Below, in pieces: positions 37,020 to 45,140 of a stretch of 63,211 bases of DNA. The notes beneath the pieces were generated by a model. That model did not search any database, was not told where the DNA came from, and saw only the letters and a list, made by a program, of their open reading frames with translations. Every line of letters starts with the position of its first letter. Position 1 is the stretch's first letter. The stretch covers positions 1 to 63,211 of the forward strand of contig JAQBYD010000017.1 of assembly GCA_027623315.1 (NCBI GenBank), read 5' to 3'. The stretch comes from Verrucomicrobiota bacterium (lineage in GTDB: Bacteria > Verrucomicrobiota > Kiritimatiellia > CAJWTS01). The translations under genes and the position numbers were made by a program.

Positions 37020-37919
37020 CTAGGGTACCTCATCGAAGCCGGGCCGTACAAAGGCTCGTGCGTTGGGAAACTTCGACTCGGCTGTTCGCCGGAGTCGCTC
37101 GAGATGTGCAAGAATATCCAGAATGGAGTCGGCGTCATCGAGCAGAGCGTCGCGCAGGTGCGTCCACGCGTCGATGGAACGATCCATAGCGATCAGTGCA
37201 ATCTTGGCCGATCCCGCGGAGTCCCGTGGAAATTCATCATCGTGTCCCCTCTCGCGTTCATGCTCTGCACTTCCGAGCGCCCGCATGATCTTGGGATAGA
37301 AGAAGTGCTGATACCACCGGATGGCGTCCACATTCTCCTTGAGAGCATTCACCTCGCTTTCCGGGTCGCTCCCCGGTAAATCAACTACGACCTGGCGCGC
37401 AACCGTAACGGCCTTGTTCCTGAATAAATCCGTTCGGGTCTCAAACCAGGTATCGACGATGCCGATATACTCCATGGCCGCGACCGAGCAGGGGTGTTGG
37501 CGGGCCCCTTCGCGGGGGTCCGGCGGAGGGTCTTCCTCTTCGACCTCTAGATCCTCCAGGTCCACCCCGGCCTCCGCAGCCATCTTGCGAACTAACTCGA
37601 GCGTACTCTGGAGGCTCTGCTCCACTACCTTCATGGCAGCCTCGGAGTCATCCACCCCAGACTCGCTCTCTTGCGACTCCTTCTTCTCTTCGCGCTCCAT
37701 GGCGAAATTGAGGCATCGATCCGTGAATCCGCAGCGCTCGCACCACCGATCGCAATAATTGTGAATTCCCGAAACTATACGCGGGTCCTCAGCGAGCTCA
37801 TCTAGTCGTTCCAAGTCCATGGGAAGCTGAATATTCTCATTCGCGATCCTGAACAAGTCAAGATATGACGTGGTTTGACTGACACTTTGCCGCGAATCCG
37901 CTATGATAGTGGGCATCAT
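37020..37919 (-). CDS. Unknown protein with CX3CX2CX5C cluster
   Basis: About 299 residues from ATG 37919; M40 of the longest frame (37820) or GTG 37937 are other possible starts. The notable feature is HNYCDRWCERCGFTDRCLNF, four cysteines spaced CX3CX2CX5C, suggesting a zinc or iron-sulfur site. An acidic linker (VEEEDPPPDP) follows. The C-terminal half is helical (WYQHFFYPKIMRAL, KIALIAMDRS, ILDILAHLERLRR, ARAFVRPGFDE). I have seen similar proteins of unknown function but cannot name a family. It is translationally close-coupled to the epimerase. Its 5' end meets the divergent GH5 gene start. Confidence 0.75.
   Translation of the reverse strand: MMPTIIADSRQSVSQTTSYLDLFRIANENIQLPMDLERLDELAEDPRIVSGIHNYCDRWCERCGFTDRCLNFAMEREEKKESQESESGVDDSEAAMKVVEQSLQSTLELVRKMAAEAGVDLEDLEVEEEDPPPDPREGARQHPCSVAAMEYIGIVDTWFETRTDLFRNKAVTVARQVVVDLPGSDPESEVNALKENVDAIRWYQHFFYPKIMRALGSAEHERERGHDDEFPRDSAGSAKIALIAMDRSIDAWTHLRDALLDDADSILDILAHLERLRRTAESKFPNARAFVRPGFDEVP
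37879..37907 (+). promoter_or_regulatory. Strong sigma-70-like promoter, near-leaderless
   Basis: CTGACA (5 of 6) at 37879-37884, an exact 17-bp spacer, and TATGAT (5 of 6) at 37902-37907. Transcription would begin around 37914, only about four bases before the ATG of the GH5 gene. Confidence 0.6.
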
Positions 37920-39174
37920 GAAATTACCCGTACTCACGCTTTTGCTCTACATGATGCCCGGCATTTTCGCCAGCGCAGAGGAGGCCCCCCCCTTTGACAA
38001 GTGGTCACTCTGGAGCGGCACGACGCAGCTCCGTGGTGCCAACATCTGGCAGACGCGCTCCTACAGGGGCACTTATGATTACGTTGAGCGCGCGTCCGTT
38101 GGTCCGACATTCACGCAGGAGGAATTTGACACACTGTCCAAGCTCGGTGCGAACTATGTCCAGATCTCACACCCAGGCCTGTTCTCCGAGGTCCCGCCCT
38201 ACCGGCGAGATACGGCTGCCATCGAGAACCTCGACCGCCTGCTTTCCATGATCCACAAGGCCGATATGTTTGCCGTCATCGCTTTTCGCTCTGGGCCAGG
38301 ACGTTCGGAATTCACGTTTGTGCGCGGTGAAGTCGGCGACTGGTATCACAAGCGGCAACTCGACGAAACCATCTGGGATGACAAGCGACGACAGGACGCA
38401 TGGGTCGATATGTGCCGCTTTACGGCCGAGCGATATCGCGAGAACCCCGTCGTCGTCGGATACGAGTTCATGGTTGAACCCAACGGCAACGTCACCGATA
38501 CGGGTTCCGGCGCGGGCAGCCCAGGCGCTTTCTACCCTGAGTTCGCCGGGACGGAGCATGACTGGAATCTGTTCTACCCCCGTATTATCCGTGCGGTGCG
38601 CGACGTCGATCCCCTGGCTCCCCTCTTGATCGGCCCGATGGGATACAGTTCCGTCGGGTGGCTGCCGTACCTCGTGAAGACGAAGGCCGAGCGCGTGGTC
38701 TACGTGGTGCACCAGTACGCTCCTTATTCCGACTACACGCACCAGGGCCCCTCAGGCCAAAACACGTATCCGGCGCCCGCCGGTAGCGGAAGTTTCAATC
38801 GATCGTGGATTCAGCAACTCCTCGCCCCGATCGTACGATGGGCGGAGGATCAGTCTCGAATCGCGATCACCGAGTTCGGTGTCGCTCGCTGGGTGCCTGG
38901 TGCAGATCGCTTCATTGACGATCAGATCAGTCTATTCGAGGAACACAATTGGAATCACGCAATCTGGGTCTGGCATCCTGCGACATATCCCGCGGCGGGC
39001 TTTCCCGGCAACATGCATATCGCGCTGGGGCCGGCCCCGGATGCAACCCGGCCCGCAGCAGCGAGCGCCCTTTTGGATGCCCTCAGCAAGCACTGGAAGA
39101 AGAACAGGGTTCGCCCCTCCACCATCGGCCACGCCTTCCCTTCAACCAATGACACCCCGACTGTACGGCAATAA
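37918..39174 (+). CDS. Secreted GH5-like glycoside hydrolase
   Basis: 418 residues with a signal peptide (KLPVLTLLLYMMPGIFASA, cut before EEAPP). TIM-barrel cellulase-type protein: LRGANIWQTR at the start, acid/base Glu in GYEFMVEPN (E187), VVYVVHQYAPY, and nucleophile Glu in IAITEFGV (E319). The Asn that normally precedes the acid/base Glu in clan GH-A is Val here (V186). So the fold is clear but activity or specificity may be altered. The ATG at 37918 is preferred over 37903 because of the signal peptide. The MFS gene overlaps its 3' end by 26 bp, suggesting release of a sugar and its uptake. Confidence 0.83.
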   Translation: MKLPVLTLLLYMMPGIFASAEEAPPFDKWSLWSGTTQLRGANIWQTRSYRGTYDYVERASVGPTFTQEEFDTLSKLGANYVQISHPGLFSEVPPYRRDTAAIENLDRLLSMIHKADMFAVIAFRSGPGRSEFTFVRGEVGDWYHKRQLDETIWDDKRRQDAWVDMCRFTAERYRENPVVVGYEFMVEPNGNVTDTGSGAGSPGAFYPEFAGTEHDWNLFYPRIIRAVRDVDPLAPLLIGPMGYSSVGWLPYLVKTKAERVVYVVHQYAPYSDYTHQGPSGQNTYPAPAGSGSFNRSWIQQLLAPIVRWAEDQSRIAITEFGVARWVPGADRFIDDQISLFEEHNWNHAIWVWHPATYPAAGFPGNMHIALGPAPDATRPAAASALLDALSKHWKKNRVRPSTIGHAFPSTNDTPTVRQ

Positions 39175-40549
39175 GGCCACGCCGTGGCTCCGCAACGCGC
39201 TCGGGACGCTCACGCTCAGTGGCTGCCTCGCCATGGTCTACATCGCGGGGACCACCTCTCCCGCGTTCACGGAATTCATGCGCTCGATCGGCACCACCGA
39301 GTTTGAGTTCGGACTTTTGATGGGCATCCCGCTGATGATGTTCCTGCTGCAATTCGTCGGCGCATTCGTTAACAACAGGATTCGCCGACGAAAAGCATTA
39401 TTCATCACAACCGGTATCGCCGGGCGCCTGCTGTATATCCCGGTCGTGTTGCTTCCCGTCCTCTTGCCCGGTGCGGATCGAACGACGCTGATTTACATCA
39501 TCATCGCCCTGATCACGGTTTCCGCGGCGGCGATGCAACTCTCCACTCCGCTATTCTTCTCGTGGACTGCCGACCTGGTGCCGGGACAGATCCTGAACCG
39601 CTACTGGGGAGGTCGGCAGCTCTGGATGTATCTCCTGTGGTCCGCCTCCTACGGCGTCATCATTCTCTTTACGTTTCTCAGCGACCTGCCCATTACGGTG
39701 ACCTATCCCATCATCGCCGTCGTCGCCGTCTTTGCCGGCGTCATCGACATTCTGCTCTTCATCGGAATCCCCGAGCCCCCCAATACGGTCGTTCGCGAAG
39801 TCTCTTTAGCCGTATTGTTCGAGCCGTTCAGACACGTTGACTACCGATCCTTCGTCGTCGCATCAGGGGCGCGCTGGGCCATCGTCACCTTCGCCGCCGC
39901 GTTCATGGCGCTCTACATGCTTGAAGAGCTCCACCTGGCGGTGTGGCAGACCACCATCATCTTCTGCTCCATGGGGCTTGGAGCTGCACTCTCATCTCGT
40001 CCGGCCGGGCGTCTCGCAGATCGACACGGGCATCGGCCGCTTCTAATCATCACCGCGTGTCTTAAGCCCCTGACGCCGCTCGCCATTCTGATCGCCACGC
40101 CTTCGAACGGGTTCGTATTGCTCACGACCTACATGTTCTTCGACGGCATGGTCAACGGCGCCCTCCTCGTCGCAGCCAACGGCTACATGATGAAAATATC
40201 TCCGAAACGCAACCGCTCGATGTTCTGCGCGGCGATGACCGGATTCAGCGGCATCTGCGGCGGCATCGGCGCGATCGCCGGAGGCACACTCTTGGAACTG
40301 ACGTCCCCGCTGACATGGGACGCCCTTGGACGAACGTGGGGCAATTTCCACCTGCTCTTCATTGTCGGCACGGCCTTGCGGCTCATCTGCATTCCGCTCT
40401 GCCGGGGCATTCGAGAGCCGAAGAGTACGCGCACCGGCCGCGTTCTGAGCGAGGTGCGCGGCATCGGCCCACTCCAGTTCCTGAGATTCCCGATCGGCCT
40501 CTACCGGAATCAGAACGAATCGGAAGAATCGTCCGAGGCGGATTCCTGA
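39149..40549 (+). CDS. Major facilitator superfamily transporter
   Basis: 466 residues from ATG 39149, with around twelve hydrophobic segments and the inter-helix Arg/Lys loops of MFS proteins (NNRIRRRKAL after helix 2, GRLADRHGHRP after helix 8). The segment LNRYWGGRQLWMYL recalls a subgroup common in PVC genomes. Substrate unknown; the overlap with the glycosidase gene points to a saccharide. The long frame upstream of 39149 reads through the glycosidase gene and is a shadow. A short polar C-terminal tail ends the protein. Confidence 0.88.
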   Translation: MTPRLYGNKATPWLRNALGTLTLSGCLAMVYIAGTTSPAFTEFMRSIGTTEFEFGLLMGIPLMMFLLQFVGAFVNNRIRRRKALFITTGIAGRLLYIPVVLLPVLLPGADRTTLIYIIIALITVSAAAMQLSTPLFFSWTADLVPGQILNRYWGGRQLWMYLLWSASYGVIILFTFLSDLPITVTYPIIAVVAVFAGVIDILLFIGIPEPPNTVVREVSLAVLFEPFRHVDYRSFVVASGARWAIVTFAAAFMALYMLEELHLAVWQTTIIFCSMGLGAALSSRPAGRLADRHGHRPLLIITACLKPLTPLAILIATPSNGFVLLTTYMFFDGMVNGALLVAANGYMMKISPKRNRSMFCAAMTGFSGICGGIGAIAGGTLLELTSPLTWDALGRTWGNFHLLFIVGTALRLICIPLCRGIREPKSTRTGRVLSEVRGIGPLQFLRFPIGLYRNQNESEESSEADS

Positions 40550-40727
40550 GCTCCCCGCAGAATCCCTCGTTCATCGGCCGCAGGCGGCTGGCGTGGACGC
40601 GCACACACCATGCTTGGACAACGGGCAGGCTAAGCGGAATGGAGCGCGAACGTCACCGCGAGCCAGTCGGGCAAGGCTTTTTCCTCGCGACGGCCACCCG
40701 TTCGGTGTAAGCAGATGAACTCATCAC

Positions 40728-41972
40728 ATGAAAAACCGACGTAGAGTTGTAGTCACTGGATTGGGGGTCGTCTCTCCCATTGGATTGACGCCATCGGCCC
40801 TCTGGGATTCGATATCCTCCGGCCGTACGGGAATCGCCGCCCTGCGCGCATTCGATCTGACCGACTACCGGGTTAAAATCGGCGCCGAAGTAGACAACCT
40901 TCAACTTGAGAAGGCTGCGCAGGAGATCGGACTGCGCCTGAGCGACCGCACGATGGACCTTGCCGTCATCGCCGCACGCTCCGCGCTGACCGACGCGGGA
41001 CACGATCTCGCGTCCGCATCCTACAGCGGCATGGACATGCCCGTGATCTTCGGCTCTGCAAGCGGGTCTCAACACAGCCTGTATGACTGCAACACGCGCT
41101 TCGCGGAGAAAGGCGTACGCGGATTGCGGCCGACGTCGGTCCCGCGCTGCATGGCAAATGCAATCTCGGCACGAATCTCGCTGCGATTCGGCTTACGAGG
41201 CGCGAACTACGTGGTGGCCTCGGCATGCACCTCCTCGACCAACGCGATGGGAATAGCATTCCGCATGATCCGCGACGGATACGCCGACCGCGTCCTCTGC
41301 GGCGGCTCCGACGCAACCTTCGACCCCTTCGTCTACGGCGGCTGGAACAACCTCGGGGTGATGTCAAAGAATCCCGACCCGCTCACAGCCTGCCGTCCAT
41401 TCGATGCCCATCGGGATGGATGTGTACTCGGTGAAGCCGCCGGGGCCCTCGTGCTCGAGGCCGGCGACGTTGCAAGCGCGCGCTCGGCTTCGATTCATGC
41501 CGAAGTTCTGGGCTATGGAGAGTCCTCCGACGCCGCACACATTACACGGCCAAGCGCAGACGGCCAGGCCGCCGCGATCCAGAACGCGCTCGACGACGCC
41601 GGCATCGACGCGGGCGACGTCGGGTATATCAACGCGCACGGCACGGCGACCGAGGCCAACGATGAATGCGAAAGCGCCGCCATCCGCAAGGCCTTCGGGA
41701 GTGCCGCGGACAAGACCCCGGTCAGTTCGTTGAAGTCCTATCTTGGCCACACCCTGGGGGCAAGCGGCGCGGTCGAGAGCGTCGCTACAATCCTCGCGCT
41801 CCGTCATGGACTCGCGCCCGCCAACTTGAACCTATCCACGCCGGACCCGGCTTGTAACATCAACCTGGTCGACTCCGAGGGAGTCGCCATCCAAGGCTCG
41901 ATCGCCATGAAGAACAGCTTCGGATTCGGAGGAGGTAACGGTGTCCTGGTGCTCTGCGGAGTCAGGGCTTGA
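40728..41972 (+). CDS. Beta-ketoacyl-ACP synthase (KAS II / FabF type)
   Basis: Condenses malonyl-ACP with an acyl chain. 414 residues, thiolase fold, full catalytic set: Cys167 (ASACTSST), His304 (NAHGTAT), Lys336 and His341 (SLKSYLGHTLGASG). The family start VVVTGLGVVSPIG is intact. It heads a short cassette with its own carrier protein 35 bp downstream and an acyltransferase. It is therefore likely dedicated to a special acyl chain rather than to bulk fatty acid synthesis. The 178-bp upstream gap (40550-40727) shows nothing clear. Confidence 0.93.
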   Translation: MKNRRRVVVTGLGVVSPIGLTPSALWDSISSGRTGIAALRAFDLTDYRVKIGAEVDNLQLEKAAQEIGLRLSDRTMDLAVIAARSALTDAGHDLASASYSGMDMPVIFGSASGSQHSLYDCNTRFAEKGVRGLRPTSVPRCMANAISARISLRFGLRGANYVVASACTSSTNAMGIAFRMIRDGYADRVLCGGSDATFDPFVYGGWNNLGVMSKNPDPLTACRPFDAHRDGCVLGEAAGALVLEAGDVASARSASIHAEVLGYGESSDAAHITRPSADGQAAAIQNALDDAGIDAGDVGYINAHGTATEANDECESAAIRKAFGSAADKTPVSSLKSYLGHTLGASGAVESVATILALRHGLAPANLNLSTPDPACNINLVDSEGVAIQGSIAMKNSFGFGGGNGVLVLCGVRA

Positions 41973-42007
41973 CGCCGGCCACACCAGCCTGAGAGGTTGC
42001 ACCTGTT

Positions 42008-42253
42008 ATGACACGCGACGAGATCATCAGCAAACTGCGCGACATCATGAAGGAGTCTACCGAGAAACCGGTAGACTGGAGCACGGTCTCCGGCGAGAGC
42101 ACGATCGAATCACTCGGCTTCGATTCGCTTTCCATCCTCGACCTGATTTACGACATCCAGCAAGAATTCGACGCCGAATTCGACGCCGAGCAACTCGTCA
42201 GCATCCAGACGGTTGGTGAGCTCGCCGAGTTCCTCTCCAGTCAACTCGCGTAG
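42008..42253 (+). CDS. Acyl carrier protein
   Basis: 81 residues, acidic, with the attachment site GFDSLSILDL; the phosphopantetheine serine is S40. Helix order and length are typical. A direct repeat FDAEFDAE lies in the third helix, from GAATTCGACGCC repeated in the DNA. It differs from the housekeeping AcpP (no DSLDTVE), which supports a dedicated role with the synthase upstream and acyltransferase downstream. It would be activated by a phosphopantetheinyl transferase, possibly the one at 3296-4024. Confidence 0.93.
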   Translation: MTRDEIISKLRDIMKESTEKPVDWSTVSGESTIESLGFDSLSILDLIYDIQQEFDAEFDAEQLVSIQTVGELAEFLSSQLA

Positions 42254-42290
42254 GCAAGACGCTCGCGATGGAACCGGAGCGTACGGAAAG

Positions 42291-42347
42291 GCGGCAAGAT
42301 GCCGCTTCTACGTTTGGAGCACTAACGTAGAAGCGGCGTCCCGCCGC
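42291..42347. repeat. 24-bp inverted repeat between ACP and acyltransferase genes
   Basis: Arms 42291-42314 and 42324-42347 match at 21 of 24 positions around the loop TGGAGCACT. The arm contains GCCGCTTCTACGTT. It directly precedes GTTGGAG, the likely ribosome site of the gene at 42360. The GCGGCGTC...GCCGC core resembles the interior palindrome of the MITE at 49 kb. A long RNA hairpin here could lower or time translation of the acyltransferase. Confidence 0.85.
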
Positions 42348-42359
42348 GTTGGAGCCCTG

Positions 42360-43262
42360 ATGAAGAAACTTCGACACCTTCTGGAATTCGCGCTGGCCTG
42401 GTCGGGTCTGAAACTGATCCGCGTTCTTCCTGACCTAATGATTACCACCATCACGGTGCTGCTTGCCGATGCCTATTACGGGCTCGCGCGCACGCGACGA
42501 CAGATCGCGTATCGCAACGTCCTGGAAAGCGGAATTGCCGACAATCCTGCTGAAGCCTCTCGTATTGCCCGTCACTCTTTCCGCCACTTCGGACTCGTGG
42601 TGATCGAGTCCTTGACCAGTTCACGCTACCTCACCGAGGAGACTTGGCAGGACCATGTCCACCTGGACCTCGACGCAGAATCGGAGCGATGGATCCGCGA
42701 GGACGGCCGTGGCGTGATCCTGGCGTCCGGTCACCTCGGAAACTGGGAGATTGCCGCACAGGTCGTCTCCTACCTCAAGCCGGTCTCCGGAATTACGCGC
42801 GTCATGAACAATCCGTACGTTGAACAGCTGGTTCAACGCCACAAACCGCGCAATCGTTTTACGCTGACGCCAAAACGCGATGCGAACTCCGCACGCTTTC
42901 TCGAAGCGATTCGCGACGGCAAGATCCTGGCGTTCATGATTGACCAGTTTGCCCACGATCGCGGCATGATGATCGACTTCTTCGGCCGGCCCGCGTCGAC
43001 CCACACCGCGATCGCACTTCTGCACCTGGTAAGCGGAACACCGCTCATCTTCGGATACAGCCGACGCATTGCGCCGCGCCAGTTCGAGTTCAAAGCCTTC
43101 CCGCCGATCAGGATCGAGCGGAGCGGAGACAAGCAACGTGACCTGCGCTCGATTCTCGACGCGTTGACGCGATATCTCGAGGAGGCTATACGCGAGAGCC
43201 CGGAGCAGTACCTGTGGGCGCACCGCCGCTGGCGAGTTCCCGCGCAAAGTAGCAGGCACTGA
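42360..43262 (+). CDS. Lysophospholipid / lipid A acyltransferase (LpxL/HtrB family)
   Basis: 300 residues. An N-terminal hydrophobic anchor (about 10-35) is followed by the HX4E catalytic pair in GHLGNWE (H125, E130). Family blocks IDQFAHDRGMMIDFFGRPAS, then ALLHLVSGTPLIFGYSRR and EQYLWAHRRWR follow in order. It transfers acyl chains from ACP to lipid A or a related lipid at the inner membrane. The ATG at 42360 is chosen because the longer frame starts inside the ACP gene and reads through a hairpin. It forms a KAS-ACP-acyltransferase cassette. Its 3' end overlaps the opposite ABC gene by 77 bp. Confidence 0.9.
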   Translation: MKKLRHLLEFALAWSGLKLIRVLPDLMITTITVLLADAYYGLARTRRQIAYRNVLESGIADNPAEASRIARHSFRHFGLVVIESLTSSRYLTEETWQDHVHLDLDAESERWIREDGRGVILASGHLGNWEIAAQVVSYLKPVSGITRVMNNPYVEQLVQRHKPRNRFTLTPKRDANSARFLEAIRDGKILAFMIDQFAHDRGMMIDFFGRPASTHTAIALLHLVSGTPLIFGYSRRIAPRQFEFKAFPPIRIERSGDKQRDLRSILDALTRYLEEAIRESPEQYLWAHRRWRVPAQSSRH

Positions 43263-44205
43263 GGCGGCCACCGCCCAACTCTTCAAGTCCGGGCTCGGCA
43301 TCCAGGCACCGCGCTTCGGCGCGGCTACACCGGAACGCATAGCGGCAGCAATCCTCTGCGATGGGAGTCCGTATGGGAGAACGCCCCTGCGCCATGCCCA
43401 CATGCCCGTCCCGCCGAAGCGCCAGGCCGGATTCGATATCAGGAACGGCCTCAAGCAGGGCCGTCGTATACGGATGCGCTGGGCGATCATACAGAACGTC
43501 TACGGTCCCCATCTCCACGACGCGCCCCATGAACATTACGATCACGCGCTCGCAGAGGTAGCGCACCACGGCGAGGTCGTGCGAGATCAGCAACAGCGTA
43601 AATTTTCGCTTTTCGCGCAGGTCGCGCAACAAGGTTAGAACCTGTGCCTGCACGGAGACATCCAGTGCAGACACCGGTTCATCTGCGATCAGAATCTCGG
43701 GCTCCACGGCCAACGCGCGGGCAATCGCGATTCGCTGCCTCTGTCCCCCGCTGAACTCGTGCGGAAAGCGATCGGCCGCATCGGGAGCCATGCCCACATC
43801 GGTCAGCAAATCGGCGACGCGCGCGGGTCTCTCCGAACTGGCGCCGAGACCATGCACATCCAACACCTCACGAATGGCGGTGCCCACGGGGATCCGGGGA
43901 TTGAGGGAGCCTACCGGGTTTTGGAACACGAGTTGGATGCGCCGGCGAAATTTCTTAAGCGCTGTGCCCTCAAGCCTGGAGACGTCTTCACTCGAAACGT
44001 GAACAGAGCCGCTGGTCGGCCTCTGCAGGCCGAGTAACGTTCGCGCCAGGGTGGTCTTGCCGCATCCACTCTCCCCCACCAGCCCCACGCTCTCGCCGCT
44101 GTACAGTGCGAGATCGACACCGTCGACCGCGCGTAGCGTCGCACCGCCGTCGCGGGCGGCAAATTCCACCGTCAGGTCCCGGGTCTCTACGGCGAGCGCT
44201 GACAC
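43186..44205 (-). CDS. Oligopeptide/dipeptide ABC transporter ATPase (DppF/OppF type), orphan
   Basis: 339 residues. Walker A GESGCGKTT (44-52), Q-loop FQNP, signature FSGGQRQRIAIARAL, Walker B ILIADEP and the H-loop SHD. The C-terminal oligopeptide-transporter extension has the usual cysteines (CCRYAFRC, C, C). No permease, binding protein or DppD partner lies within the window on either side. The only sensible start is GTG 44205, nine bases from a heptamer array and without a Shine-Dalgarno. The upstream gene context may therefore have been rearranged. Confidence 0.9.
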   Translation of the reverse strand: MSALAVETRDLTVEFAARDGGATLRAVDGVDLALYSGESVGLVGESGCGKTTLARTLLGLQRPTSGSVHVSSEDVSRLEGTALKKFRRRIQLVFQNPVGSLNPRIPVGTAIREVLDVHGLGASSERPARVADLLTDVGMAPDAADRFPHEFSGGQRQRIAIARALAVEPEILIADEPVSALDVSVQAQVLTLLRDLREKRKFTLLLISHDLAVVRYLCERVIVMFMGRVVEMGTVDVLYDRPAHPYTTALLEAVPDIESGLALRRDGHVGMAQGRSPIRTPIAEDCCRYAFRCSRAEARCLDAEPGLEELGGGRLSACYFARELASGGAPTGTAPGSRV

Positions 44206-44213
44206 TTGAAGAA

Positions 44214-44424
44214 GTGGGAAGTGAGTAGTCGGTAGTGGTTAGTAAGGAGTGGGAAGTGAGGAGTAAGAAGTCAGTGGTGAGAAGTGAGGAGCCAGCAGTG
44301 AGACATGCTCAGCGTAAGGACGCACATTACGTCTTCCCAACCACTACTCACGTCCCACTTCCTACTTCCTACTACTACTCTCTTCTTACTCTTTACTTCT
44401 CACTTCTTACTTCTTACTTCCTAC
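44214..44424. repeat. Large inverted heptamer array (13 + 13 units)
   Basis: Thirteen G-rich heptamers (GTGGGAA, GTGAGTA, GTCGGTA, GTGGTTA, GTAAGGA, and so on) run 44214-44304. A 29-bp spacer follows, then thirteen C/T-rich heptamers (TTCCCAA, CCACTAC, ..., TTCTTAC, TTCCTAC) at 44334-44424. The halves are of complementary type, so a cruciform or long RNA hairpin is possible. It lies between the BFN gene and the ABC ATPase gene, both on the minus strand, and fills the whole gap. Confidence 0.92.
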
Positions 44425-44437
44425 CGTCGCTCGCCTC

Positions 44438-45031
44438 TCAGTTTGAGCCCTGTCCGTCCTCTACCGTCTTAATGCGATCGCGAAGGCCCGCGGCATCTTC
44501 GTAGCGCTCTTCGGCGATCGCGCGGGTGAGATCCTTGTGAAGCAGATCGAGTGGGGACAACGCCTCTTGAACCGCTGCGGCGGTGGACACGACGGCCGGC
44601 TCTTCGCCCTCGCCGTCTTTCTCCTCGACGATCACACCAGCTCTATCCATGACGTCCTCGTCCACGTAGATAGGCGCCGAGCACCGAAGCGCGAGCGCGA
44701 TCGCATCGCTTGGCCGCGAGTCGAGTTCCGAGATCAACCCCGCGCATTCCAGCGTGATTCTCGCGTGAAAGGTGTTGTCCACAAGGTCCGAGACCTCCAC
44801 CCTGCGGAGCGTGCAGTGATAGCTATCGAGCACATCCTTCAAGAGATCATGGGTCAACGGCCGCGGGAATTCCTTCCCGTTCAATTTGATCGCAATGGAC
44901 TGTGCCTCGGTGGCGGCGATGAAGATCGGAAGCGAACGTTCATCCGTCACTCCACGCAGAAGCAGAACGAAACTCACATCGGACGGGGAGATCTGAGCGA
45001 CGGACAACTGAGCAACTTTTACTGGGATCAT
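44438..45031 (-). CDS. BFN (bifunctional nuclease, DUF151) domain protein with UVR motif
   Basis: 197 residues from ATG 45031, with GAGAGGTAG upstream. The N-terminal two-thirds is a BFN/DUF151 domain (LPIFIAATEAQSIAIKLNGKEFPRPLTHDLL, in pieces; then LDSRPSDAIALALR). The C-terminus has a UvrB/UvrC-interaction type motif (LHKDLTRAIAEERYEDAA). This is the common bacterial architecture. BFN proteins of this type have reported nuclease activity in plants and Thermotoga, but the bacterial role is unclear. Cytoplasmic. A PTS IIA gene lies upstream on the same strand with a 109-bp gap. Confidence 0.9.
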   Translation of the reverse strand: MIPVKVAQLSVAQISPSDVSFVLLLRGVTDERSLPIFIAATEAQSIAIKLNGKEFPRPLTHDLLKDVLDSYHCTLRRVEVSDLVDNTFHARITLECAGLISELDSRPSDAIALALRCSAPIYVDEDVMDRAGVIVEEKDGEGEEPAVVSTAAAVQEALSPLDLLHKDLTRAIAEERYEDAAGLRDRIKTVEDGQGSN

Positions 45032-45140
45032 GGCAGCTACCTCTCGTGTGAGATTGAGATCAGGATGACACAAACCACGAATGAACTCAAGATCAAAGCC
45101 TCAAGCGGGTGAAATATACTGGAAAAGATGCGTCCCGGCC

